Positions 1-6,442 of a DNA stretch of 14,368 nucleotides are shown in pieces. Source of the stretch: JANPJV01 sp031425695. Its GTDB lineage: Bacteria > Pseudomonadota > Gammaproteobacteria > Xanthomonadales > SZUA-5. The notes under the pieces are model-generated. The model had not been told where the DNA came from and did no database searches. It saw only the letters and a program-made list of their open reading frames with translations. The position numbers and the translations under genes are program-made. The stretch is taken from the NCBI GenBank assembly GCA_031425695.1, contig JANPJV010000089.1, positions 1 to 14,368 on the forward strand, in the 5' to 3' direction. Each line of letters begins with the position of its first letter. Positions within the stretch are counted from its first letter, which is position 1.

Positions 1-50
1 ACTTGACGGCTTTTGTACCAGAAGCCGTCAAGTAGACCGCTGGCGCGGTC
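1..50. repeat. Perfect 12-bp palindrome followed by a 6-bp hairpin, upstream of leuB
   Basis: Bases 1-12 (ACTTGACGGCTT) are the exact reverse complement of bases 22-33, with a 9-base loop. A second perfect hairpin follows at once: 35-40 pairs with 45-50 around a TGGC loop. No T-run follows either one, so an intrinsic terminator is not supported. They could be an mRNA-processing or stability structure in the leader ahead of leuB, or the remains of a repeat element. The gene upstream lies outside the window. Confidence 0.5.
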
Positions 51-93
51 AACATGACCTACGTAGAAAACCATCCCAGCATTTGAGAGACCC

Positions 94-1143
94 ATGCACG
101 CAAACATCCTGCTCCTGCCCGGTGACGGCATCGGCCCCGAAGTAGTCGCGGCCGGGGTCGCGGTGCTTTCGGCGGTGGCCGAAAAATTCGGCCACAGCAT
201 CGATTTTTCCGAGGCGCTGATTGGTGGCGCGGCGATCGATGCCACTGGCAGCGCGCTTCCCCCTGAATCACTAGCCGCCTGCAAGCGCGCGGACGCGATC
301 CTGCTCGGCGCGGTCGGTGGCCCGAAGTGGAGCGATCCTGCGGCGGCGGTGCGTCCGGAGCAAGGGCTGCTGGCGCTGCGCAAGGAGCTCGGCCTGTACG
401 CGAACCTGCGCCCGGTCAAGGTGCATCCGGCGCTGGCGGCATTGAGCCCGGTCAAGGCGGATCGCCTCGCCGGTGTCGACCTCATGATCGTGCGCGAGCT
501 GACCGGCGGCATCTACTTCGGCGAGAAGCGCCGCGATGGTGATGTCGCGTTCGATGGCTGCTCCTACAGCGTGGAAGAAGTATCCCGGGTGGTGCGCCTC
601 GCCGGTCGTCTCGCCCAGGCGCGCAGCGGCAAGCTCACCCAGGTCGACAAGGCCAATGTGCTGGAGACTTCGCGCCTTTGGCGGCAGCTCACGACGCAGA
701 TCATTCGCGATGAATTCCCGGGCGTGAGCGTCGAGCACCAGCTGGTCGATTCGATGGCGATGTACCTGATTGCGCGTCCGGCCAGCTTCGATGTGGTCGT
801 CACCGAAAATTTGTTCGGCGACATTCTTTCCGACGAGACCGGCGTGCTCGCCGGTTCACTCGGATTGCTTCCATCCGCCTCGCTCGGCGATTCTGGTCCC
901 GGCGTCTACGAGCCGATCCACGGCAGCGCCCCGGACATTGCCGGCCAGGACAAGGCGAACCCGATCGGCACGATCCTCAGCGTCGCAATGATGCTGCGCT
1001 GGGCGTTCAAGCTCGAGGCCGAGGCAACGGCGATAGAAGCTGCAGTCTCCGCCGCAATCGACCAGGGCGCACGCAGCGCGGACATCGGCGGCACGCTCGG
1101 CACGCGCGCGATGACGGACGCAATTTTGGCGCAGCTGAGGTGA
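94..1143 (+). CDS. leuB: 3-isopropylmalate dehydrogenase
   Basis: This cytoplasmic enzyme oxidises and decarboxylates 3-isopropylmalate to 2-oxoisocaproate with NAD+, the third step of leucine biosynthesis. The 349 residues span the whole family. Visible features are the N-terminal GDGIGPEV, the substrate arginine segment RPEQGLLALRKELGLYANLR, the catalytic tyrosine in GGIYFGE (Tyr141), the catalytic lysine in VDKANVLE (Lys186), metal-ligand aspartates in DSMAMY (Asp219) and FGDILSDE (Asp243, Asp247), and the NAD+ loop YEPIHGSAPDIAG (272-284). The NAD+-type loop and RELTGGIYFGE separate it from isocitrate and tartrate dehydrogenases. The ATG at 94 is chosen because the homology begins at once; the upstream GAGAG is a modest ribosome site. 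leuC/leuD often precede leuB but would lie off the window. All key residues are present, so it should be functional. Confidence 0.97.
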   Translation: MHANILLLPGDGIGPEVVAAGVAVLSAVAEKFGHSIDFSEALIGGAAIDATGSALPPESLAACKRADAILLGAVGGPKWSDPAAAVRPEQGLLALRKELGLYANLRPVKVHPALAALSPVKADRLAGVDLMIVRELTGGIYFGEKRRDGDVAFDGCSYSVEEVSRVVRLAGRLAQARSGKLTQVDKANVLETSRLWRQLTTQIIRDEFPGVSVEHQLVDSMAMYLIARPASFDVVVTENLFGDILSDETGVLAGSLGLLPSASLGDSGPGVYEPIHGSAPDIAGQDKANPIGTILSVAMMLRWAFKLEAEATAIEAAVSAAIDQGARSADIGGTLGTRAMTDAILAQLR

Positions 1144-1145
1144 AG

Positions 1146-1230
1146 CAGGTTTCGGTGTCAGTTGTCGGTTTCGGTTAGAGCAGAAGCGGCTTAACGTTCT
1201 TCCGAAACCGATAACCGAAACCGAAACCTG
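1146..1230. repeat. Long imperfect inverted repeat between leuB and rnpB
   Basis: The left arm 1146-1174 and right arm 1202-1230 are 29 bases each and complementary at 26 positions, around a 27-base loop. Both arms are built from GGTTTCGG-like units. The element starts three bases after the leuB stop and ends just beyond the 3' end of rnpB, so it separates two convergent transcripts. There is no T-run next to either arm, so a classic terminator is uncertain. It may be a dispersed intergenic palindrome that also blocks read-through. Confidence 0.6.
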
Positions 1231-1237
1231 GAAAAGG

Positions 1238-1623
<386 letters not shown>

Positions 1624-1630
1624 TGGGTGA

Positions 1631-1636
1631 AGTGTA
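1631..1636 (-). promoter_or_regulatory. Candidate -10 element of the rnpB promoter
   Basis: TACACT on the minus strand lies about 8 bases before the start of helix P1 of rnpB, the right distance for a sigma70 -10 box. No convincing TTGACA-like box is found 16-18 bases upstream, so the assignment rests on position and the -10 match. Confidence 0.4.
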
Positions 1637-1715
1637 CGCGGGTTTGCGTGGCGACGGGGTTTGCGTAGGTCACGATGTGCCCGCGCCCGGCGGGGGTGGC
1701 GCAAACGGGGAATGG

Positions 1716-1761
1716 GCTACGTGACACCGGTGACCTGGGGCAGCGCGCATTGTCACGTAGC
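1716..1761. repeat. 11-bp perfect inverted repeat, possible operator or hairpin
   Basis: GCTACGTGACA at 1716-1726 is the exact reverse complement of TGTCACGTAGC at 1751-1761, with 24 bases between. It lies in the divergent promoter region, about 90 bases upstream of the rnpB start and 180 bases upstream of the GGDEF gene. It could be a two-site operator, with half-sites 35 bases apart centre to centre, or a repeat remnant. No regulator can be named. Confidence 0.45.
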
Positions 1762-1884
1762 GCCCGAATGCCTTGCGTCGCTCAAGCCGGGGTGCGCGGG
1801 CGCAACCTGGCCTGCGTTTCAACGGTCGGCCATCTTGGCAAGGCCCCAAATTTGCAAACATCTCACATCCGGCGCTCGCAGGCC

Positions 1885-1912
1885 GGTGACACCCTCGCGC
1901 GCGGGCTAGACT
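1885..1912 (+). promoter_or_regulatory. Candidate sigma70 promoter for the GGDEF sensor gene
   Basis: GGTGAC (1885-1890), a 16-base spacer and TAGACT (1907-1912) form a moderate -35/-10 pair. A transcript would start near 1918-1920, just inside the possible GTG start at 1917. That favours the ATG at 1941 as the real start. The match is by eye only. Confidence 0.35.
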
Positions 1913-1940
1913 CGAAGTGTTGACAGCGTGGGGGTTGGCG

Positions 1941-4853
1941 ATGCTCCCAGAGCGTTGCAGCGGGGCAGGGCGCAGATCCGCAATGGCGCGGATGCGTGGC
2001 TGCGCCTGTGCATTGCTCCTGCTGGGATCTGCCGTGACGCAGGCAAGTGTCATCGGTGACCCGCCAGCCAACCATATCGCGCTGCCGCTTGCGCCGAATT
2101 CGGCCAGCTACGATCTCGAGCAGGACGCGCGTGGATTGCTCTACGTGGCCACCGAGGAGGCCGTGCTGGTCTACGACGGCGTGCGCTGGGAACGCGTAGC
2201 CACGCCCGGCAGCATCGTGGCGCGTGCGCTCGAACGCGGCCCGGCCGGGCAGATGTACGTGGGTGGCTTCAACCGCCTCGGGGTGATCCGCCGCGATGCC
2301 TTCGGCGTACTGATCTACACGGACTGGACCGAACGGCTGCCCAGCGCACACCGGCAGGATTTCGAAGACGTCTGGGATGTCCGCGCGGACGCGCAGGCGG
2401 TGTATTTCCGCACGCTCAAGCGCTTGTTCCGATTCAACCATGATGGCCGCCTGACCGGCGTCTGGACGGCCCCAGGGCGTCTGGGAGCGATCGAATTCGT
2501 CGCCGGCGAGCTGTGGCTGCAGTGGCGCGGCGAGGGTCTCAAGAAGCTCGTCGGCGACGATTTCGAGATGGTGCCCGGTGGCGCGGCGTTCGCCGACACC
2601 CAGATCTATCACCTGTGGATGCATCCGCGCGGCGGACAAGTCGTGGTGTCGCAGCGGCCGCACCTGGACTGGCTGCACGAGGGCGCGGTGCGGAAGATCG
2701 ACTGGTTGCCGGCGGAGGTGCCGCCGACCGCGCTTAGCACGCATGCCACGCTGCGCGGCGGCATCGCGGTCTCCGGGGTCCAGGACGGGCGGCTGCTCGA
2801 AATCGATTTCCTGGCGGAAACCGCGAAGATCAGCAGCGTCTCCAATGACTACATCAGCGGCATGGTCGTAGGTCGCGATGGTGAGTTGTGGACGGTCGAC
2901 GACGAGGCGCTGTCGCGCGTCGAGCTGGCCTCGCCGTGGCGCCTGCTGGATGCTGCCGATGGCGTCCGCGGCACCCAGGCCGAGCTGCGTGAATTCGGCG
3001 GCGACTGGTATGCGCTGTCGTCGGCCGGGCTCTACCGGGCGCCCGCGGTCGGAACGGGCAAGCCGCACTTCGCGCGTGTCGATATTCCAATCACGGAGGC
3101 CTGGGCGATTGCCGCCGATGGCGATGACATGCTGGTGGGTGAGAGCTACTCGCTGTGGCGGGTGCGCCCCGGCGCTCCCGCCCGCGCAATTTCCGACAAG
3201 AAACTGTATCCGCGCGTCCTGCTGGCCGCGCAGAGCCCGCCCCGGCGCTTCTACATCGGTACCGGCGACGGCTTTGCGGTGGTCGATTTGGGGACTGGCG
3301 ACGAGTTTCGGATTCAACAGGCCGAGCTCGGGCCATCCATCGATACGCTGGTGGAGGTGGCACCAGGGCGCGTCCTGGCCGGCAGCCCGACCGCTGGTGT
3401 GTTCGATCTCACCGTGGCGGCCGACGGCAGCTTCAAGAGCGCGGTGGCCGGGCGCGAGCTCGGCCTCGCGCTCGTGCCCGACAGCGAAGCACGCGTGTTC
3501 GCGCTGGGTCCCGTGGCCTTCGCCGCAACCGGGCAGGCGATTTATCGCTGGAACGGGCAGGCTTTCGTGGCCGACGACCTCGGCGGCCTGCGCGCCTTGC
3601 TCCCGCCCGCATCGGTGCCGACTATCGTCCAGTCGGCCGACGGCAGCCGCTGGGCGCTCAGTGCTGGCCGCGCCTTTCTGCACGACGGCCGCCATTGGCG
3701 CGAGCTCGTCGCACCGACCGCCAACGGCCCCGCCCTGCGCTCGTTGCATCTGGTCGACGGACAACTGGCCGTGTATGGATCCACCGGGCGCCTGCTGATC
3801 TACGATCGTAGCCGCCCAGCGCCGCCCCCGGTCCTGGCCAATGTCGAATTTCGGCACGCTTGGCTGGAGGGCAGCGGGCAGCGCCGCCCGCTGCCGTTGC
3901 GCGGCGATCACCTGGGCGAGCTGCCGCCACGTGCGACCCTGCGCCTGCAGTACGCGGCGCCCATGCTGGCTGGCGAACCTGGCGTGCTGTTCCGTCAACG
4001 CGTGATCGGCATTGATCGCCACTGGTCCGACTGGTCACCGGTCGCCGAGGCCAGCCTGGGTGCGCTGCCGAGTGGCCGGATGCGCCTGCAGATCCAAGCC
4101 AGGAAAGGCAGCGCGGAGCCCGGACCGGCGCGCTCGCTGACCTGGGAGATCACGCCGCTGTGGCATGAGCGGACTGACCTTCGACTGTTGTTGATCGGCA
4201 TGCTGTTGCTGCTCGGCGCGGTGGGCGCCAGCGCCGCCGCGCGTTGGCGGCTGACGCGCCTGCGTGCGCGCAACGATCGTCTGGAAGAGATCGTGCATAC
4301 GCGCACCGAGGCGCTCGAACAGGCCAATGTGCAATTGCGCGCGCAGACCCTGCGCGACGGCTTGACCGGCATCGCCAATCGGCGCGCATTCGACAATGCC
4401 CTGCACGACGCCTGGCACCTGGCGACGATCGAACACTCGCCGCTCGCCTTGCTGATGATCGATGCCGACCATTTCAAGGCCTTCAACGACCATCACGGAC
4501 ACCTGCAGGGCGACGAGCTCCTGCGCGCGCTCGCCACCGAGATCGCCCGCGAGGATCACGGCGAGCGCCTGAGCGCGCGCTGGGGAGGCGAAGAGTTCGC
4601 GGTGTTGATGCTGCATGCGGATGGCACCACTGCACGCCAGGAGGCCGAACGTGTCCGCGCCCGCGTCCTCGCCTGCGGCTTCGGCGTGACCGTGAGCGTG
4701 GGCGTCGCCGCCGTGGTGCCCGAACCCGGAATGAGCGTCGAACGCCTCCTGTCCGCCGCCGACAGCGCCCTCTACGCCGCCAAGGCCGCAGGCCGCAACC
4801 GTGTCGTCACCGACGTCGAAATCACCGACATACGGCACGACTCACCGTCGTGA
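1941..4853 (+). CDS. Membrane-anchored sensor diguanylate cyclase with periplasmic beta-propeller
   Basis: This protein probably makes c-di-GMP from two GTP in response to a periplasmic signal. From the ATG at 1941 (970 aa) the order is: a signal segment (basic stretch, then CALLLLGSAVTQA, cleavage likely after TQA); a propeller-type sensor of about 580 residues with repeats of the form G-LYVATEEAVLVYDG; a Y_Y_Y-like beta domain ending with DRHWSDWSPV; one membrane helix at about 748-769; a short coiled coil; and a GGDEF domain from DGLTGIANRRAFD (806) to the end. GGEEF (882-886) and DADHFKAFND suggest an active site. The inhibitory RxxD motif is absent at its usual place. The ATG at 1941 has GTGGGGG seven bases upstream; GTG 1917 and ATG 1983 are alternatives. 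No partner gene is adjacent. The GGDEF call is firm; the ligand is unknown. Confidence 0.9.
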   Translation: MLPERCSGAGRRSAMARMRGCACALLLLGSAVTQASVIGDPPANHIALPLAPNSASYDLEQDARGLLYVATEEAVLVYDGVRWERVATPGSIVARALERGPAGQMYVGGFNRLGVIRRDAFGVLIYTDWTERLPSAHRQDFEDVWDVRADAQAVYFRTLKRLFRFNHDGRLTGVWTAPGRLGAIEFVAGELWLQWRGEGLKKLVGDDFEMVPGGAAFADTQIYHLWMHPRGGQVVVSQRPHLDWLHEGAVRKIDWLPAEVPPTALSTHATLRGGIAVSGVQDGRLLEIDFLAETAKISSVSNDYISGMVVGRDGELWTVDDEALSRVELASPWRLLDAADGVRGTQAELREFGGDWYALSSAGLYRAPAVGTGKPHFARVDIPITEAWAIAADGDDMLVGESYSLWRVRPGAPARAISDKKLYPRVLLAAQSPPRRFYIGTGDGFAVVDLGTGDEFRIQQAELGPSIDTLVEVAPGRVLAGSPTAGVFDLTVAADGSFKSAVAGRELGLALVPDSEARVFALGPVAFAATGQAIYRWNGQAFVADDLGGLRALLPPASVPTIVQSADGSRWALSAGRAFLHDGRHWRELVAPTANGPALRSLHLVDGQLAVYGSTGRLLIYDRSRPAPPPVLANVEFRHAWLEGSGQRRPLPLRGDHLGELPPRATLRLQYAAPMLAGEPGVLFRQRVIGIDRHWSDWSPVAEASLGALPSGRMRLQIQARKGSAEPGPARSLTWEITPLWHERTDLRLLLIGMLLLLGAVGASAAARWRLTRLRARNDRLEEIVHTRTEALEQANVQLRAQTLRDGLTGIANRRAFDNALHDAWHLATIEHSPLALLMIDADHFKAFNDHHGHLQGDELLRALATEIAREDHGERLSARWGGEEFAVLMLHADGTTARQEAERVRARVLACGFGVTVSVGVAAVVPEPGMSVERLLSAADSALYAAKAAGRNRVVTDVEITDIRHDSPS

Positions 4854-4887
4854 GACTCGGCGGCAACGGCAACGTCAACGTCAAAAG

Positions 4888-5070
4888 TTCAACGCAGAGA
4901 CGCAGAGACGCAGATAAAGCAAAATAGAGGGAAGGAAAAAAAAGGGAGGCAAAAAAACGACAGTTTTTTAGAAGGCGTAGAGCACGGCGCCAGGCCCCAT
5001 CATGAATATGCTCTGTGCTTTTGCCGTTCTCTCTTTTGCTTCCTCTGCGTCTCTGCGTCTCTGCGTTGAA
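4888..5070. mobile_element. MITE-like element with 27-bp perfect inverted ends built of an 8-base repeat
   Basis: Bases 4888-4914 are the exact reverse complement of 5044-5070. Each end is TTCA followed by almost three copies of ACGCAGAG. Pairing continues imperfectly inward for about 20 more bases (AAGCAAAA on both sides). The interior of about 130 bases is A-rich, encodes nothing, and holds a smaller hairpin (4952-4958 with 4963-4969, loop GACA) and an AGAGCA/TGCTCT pair. The element fills most of the gap between the convergent GGDEF and hydrolase genes, and its base composition differs sharply from its neighbours. ACGCAGAG-type repeats are, from memory, common intergenic elements in several bacterial groups. 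No transposase is present, so movement in trans would be an inference. Confidence 0.6.
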
Positions 5071-5086
5071 ATCTTGATCTTGCTCG

Positions 5087-5839
5087 TCAGCGTTCGCGCC
5101 GCGGACGTGCCGGTTCAGCGAGCAACTCGGTGATGACTTTGATGATCTTGGGGTTCCAGCCCATGCCGCAGTGGCTGCCTTCGACTTCGATGTCGCGGAC
5201 CTGGCGGCGCTGGTTGGCGTGGCGGCAGGTCTGCCAGGCGACGACGCCGTCGGAGCGGCTGTAGATCGACGTGGTCGGCACGGGTGGGGGCTTGCGCAGG
5301 CGGGCAGTCAGGGCGGGCGCGAATTTGAGTTCGGAGCCATTGAGCAGCCGGAACACCCAGGCGACGTTGGTGTAGCCGACGCCGTCGTTGAACGGTGTGC
5401 CCAGGGTGATCACCTGGCGGATGCCATGTCCCTTGAGGATTTTCGCCGTCTCGCGTGCATAGAAGCCACCGAGGCTCCAGCCGATCAGCGTGGCCGGCTT
5501 GCCGTATTCGCGAATCAGGTTGGCGGTATGCGCGGCCAGCTCGTGCAACCAGGGATCGACCTCGCCTTTGGGGCCGGTGTTGAAACCACGTCCCCAGTCC
5601 ATCGCCTCATAGCCCATGTTTCGACAGTACTGGCGCAGCGGCGCCAGTGCGCGGCCATCACTGCCGAGCCCTGGGAAGAACACGACCGGGTGCCCGTCGC
5701 CGCGGACCAAAGGCGCGGGCTTGGCCGTGAGCTTGTGCGAGAGAAATTCCCAGGCGGCCCGGAGGGGTTCGCTGCCGAGCAGGCTCAGGGGCGGGCGGGT
5801 GATCGGGAATGTCGCTGCACTGTTCATGCGCTCGCCCAT
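5087..5839 (-). CDS. Alpha/beta hydrolase, lipase/esterase-like
   Basis: This is a probable serine hydrolase acting on an ester or lipid; the substrate is unknown. Counting from the ATG at 5839 (250 aa), the strand/oxyanion segment PVVFFPGLGSDGRA (51-64) precedes the nucleophile elbow GWSLGG with Ser122. Then come an acid in SRSDGVV (Asp197) and a histidine in EGSHCGMGWNP (His223), making a complete catalytic triad. No signal peptide or membrane segment is seen, so it is likely cytoplasmic. The ATG at 5827, preceded by GGGCGAG, is an equally possible start. A longer frame to a TTG at 6055 adds AT-richer sequence with no recognisable fold and is not accepted. It lies 220 bases downstream of the response regulator on the same strand, with its own AT-rich leader, so it may be transcribed separately. 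The fold is certain, the role is not. Confidence 0.85.
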   Translation of the reverse strand: MGERMNSAATFPITRPPLSLLGSEPLRAAWEFLSHKLTAKPAPLVRGDGHPVVFFPGLGSDGRALAPLRQYCRNMGYEAMDWGRGFNTGPKGEVDPWLHELAAHTANLIREYGKPATLIGWSLGGFYARETAKILKGHGIRQVITLGTPFNDGVGYTNVAWVFRLLNGSELKFAPALTARLRKPPPVPTTSIYSRSDGVVAWQTCRHANQRRQVRDIEVEGSHCGMGWNPKIIKVITELLAEPARPRRER

Positions 5840-6022
5840 TGCTCTGGATGTGGCTGCAACCGTGCACTTTGCATGCCGCGACAGTAATTCGTTAAGTTGT
5901 TGATAAATTGGATTTTCACCAAGCTTGGACTCTGGCAAATTGCAATCCGCACCCGGCTGGAGGCCATGCAGGGCACGCGCATCAGAGAGTTTTCCGCGCT
6001 TCTGCGTATGTCCGAGCAAGTG

Positions 6023-6038
6023 CTGGCGCGTCCGCCAG
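6023..6038 (-). other. Small hairpin downstream of the response regulator
   Basis: CTGGCG (6023-6028) pairs perfectly with CGCCAG (6033-6038) around a four-base loop, 25 bases after the response regulator stop. No T-run follows on the minus strand, so it is at best a weak or Rho-assisted terminator. Confidence 0.3.
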
Positions 6039-6062
6039 ACAGGGTCGCTCGACAAACCGGGC

Positions 6063-6440
6063 TCACACTGAGGCCGCTCTCGCCAATAGCCTGTCGATGG
6101 CCGAGTACAGCTCCGTGTAGCGCAGCGGCTTGGCGATGTAACCGTCGCATCCGGCAGCGCGACACTTCTCGCGGTCTTCGGTCATCGCCATCGCGGTGAG
6201 TGCGATGATCGGGATCGCCGCAGTCGCTGAATCCGCTTTGAGCAGTGCGGTTGCGGCGAGCCCATCCATGCCGGGCAGCTGGATGTCCATCAATATCAGG
6301 TCGGGTAACTCTGTACGGGCGATGGCAACCCCGGATTCAGCGTCCTCCGCATCCAGCACCGTATGCCCCGCGTTGACTAACAGCAGGCGCGCCAGCTTGA
6401 GGTTGGCCTTGTTGTCCTCAACCACCAGAATGCGTGCCAT
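6063..6440 (-). CDS. Single-domain response regulator (CheY/DivK-like)
   Basis: A stand-alone receiver of 125 residues that accepts a phosphoryl group and signals through protein contacts, since it has no output domain. The acidic pocket is in VVEDN (Glu8, Asp9), the phospho-acceptor is Asp52 in LILMDIQLPGMDG, the switch threonine is in IIALTAMA, and the conserved lysine is in YIAKPL. All are present, so it should be phosphorylatable. The pattern MDIQLPGMDGL...ALTAMAM...GCDGYIAKP resembles DivK and other phosphorelay receivers. The ATG at 6440 lies two bases after the stop of the hybrid kinase, so the two are almost certainly cotranscribed and translationally coupled. The kinase next door is the natural phosphodonor, though phosphate could also come from the GGDEF-kinase fusion upstream. 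Its output partner is not visible. Confidence 0.92.
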   Translation of the reverse strand: MARILVVEDNKANLKLARLLLVNAGHTVLDAEDAESGVAIARTELPDLILMDIQLPGMDGLAATALLKADSATAAIPIIALTAMAMTEDREKCRAAGCDGYIAKPLRYTELYSAIDRLLARAASV

Positions 6441-6442
6441 GT

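Larger units (their letters stand above)
1637..1940. other. Divergent intergenic region between rnpB and the GGDEF sensor gene
   Basis: This region of about 300 bases holds no convincing gene. It contains an 11-bp perfect inverted repeat (1716-1726 with 1751-1761) and a candidate promoter reading toward the sensor gene, both listed separately. The open frames crossing it overlap rnpB or the promoter and match no protein pattern I recognise. Confidence 0.6.

Noticed and set aside
54..86. Leucine attenuator leader peptide
   Set aside because: The 10-codon frame contains no leucine codon, and no terminator with a T-run follows, so classical leu attenuation is not supported.
1863..4022. A 719-codon frame antisense to the GGDEF sensor gene
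   Set aside because: It mirrors the sensor gene codon for codon, is rich in Arg/His/Gln with no domain, and runs through the promoter region. High third-position GC produces such shadows.
4888..5070. CRISPR array
   Set aside because: The 8-base repeats are directly tandem without unique spacers, and the two clusters are inverted relative to each other.
5840..6055. N-terminal extension of the hydrolase to a TTG at 6055
   Set aside because: The added 72 residues have no fold or homology pattern, the region is AT-richer like a leader, and ATG starts at 5839 and 5827 fit the family better.
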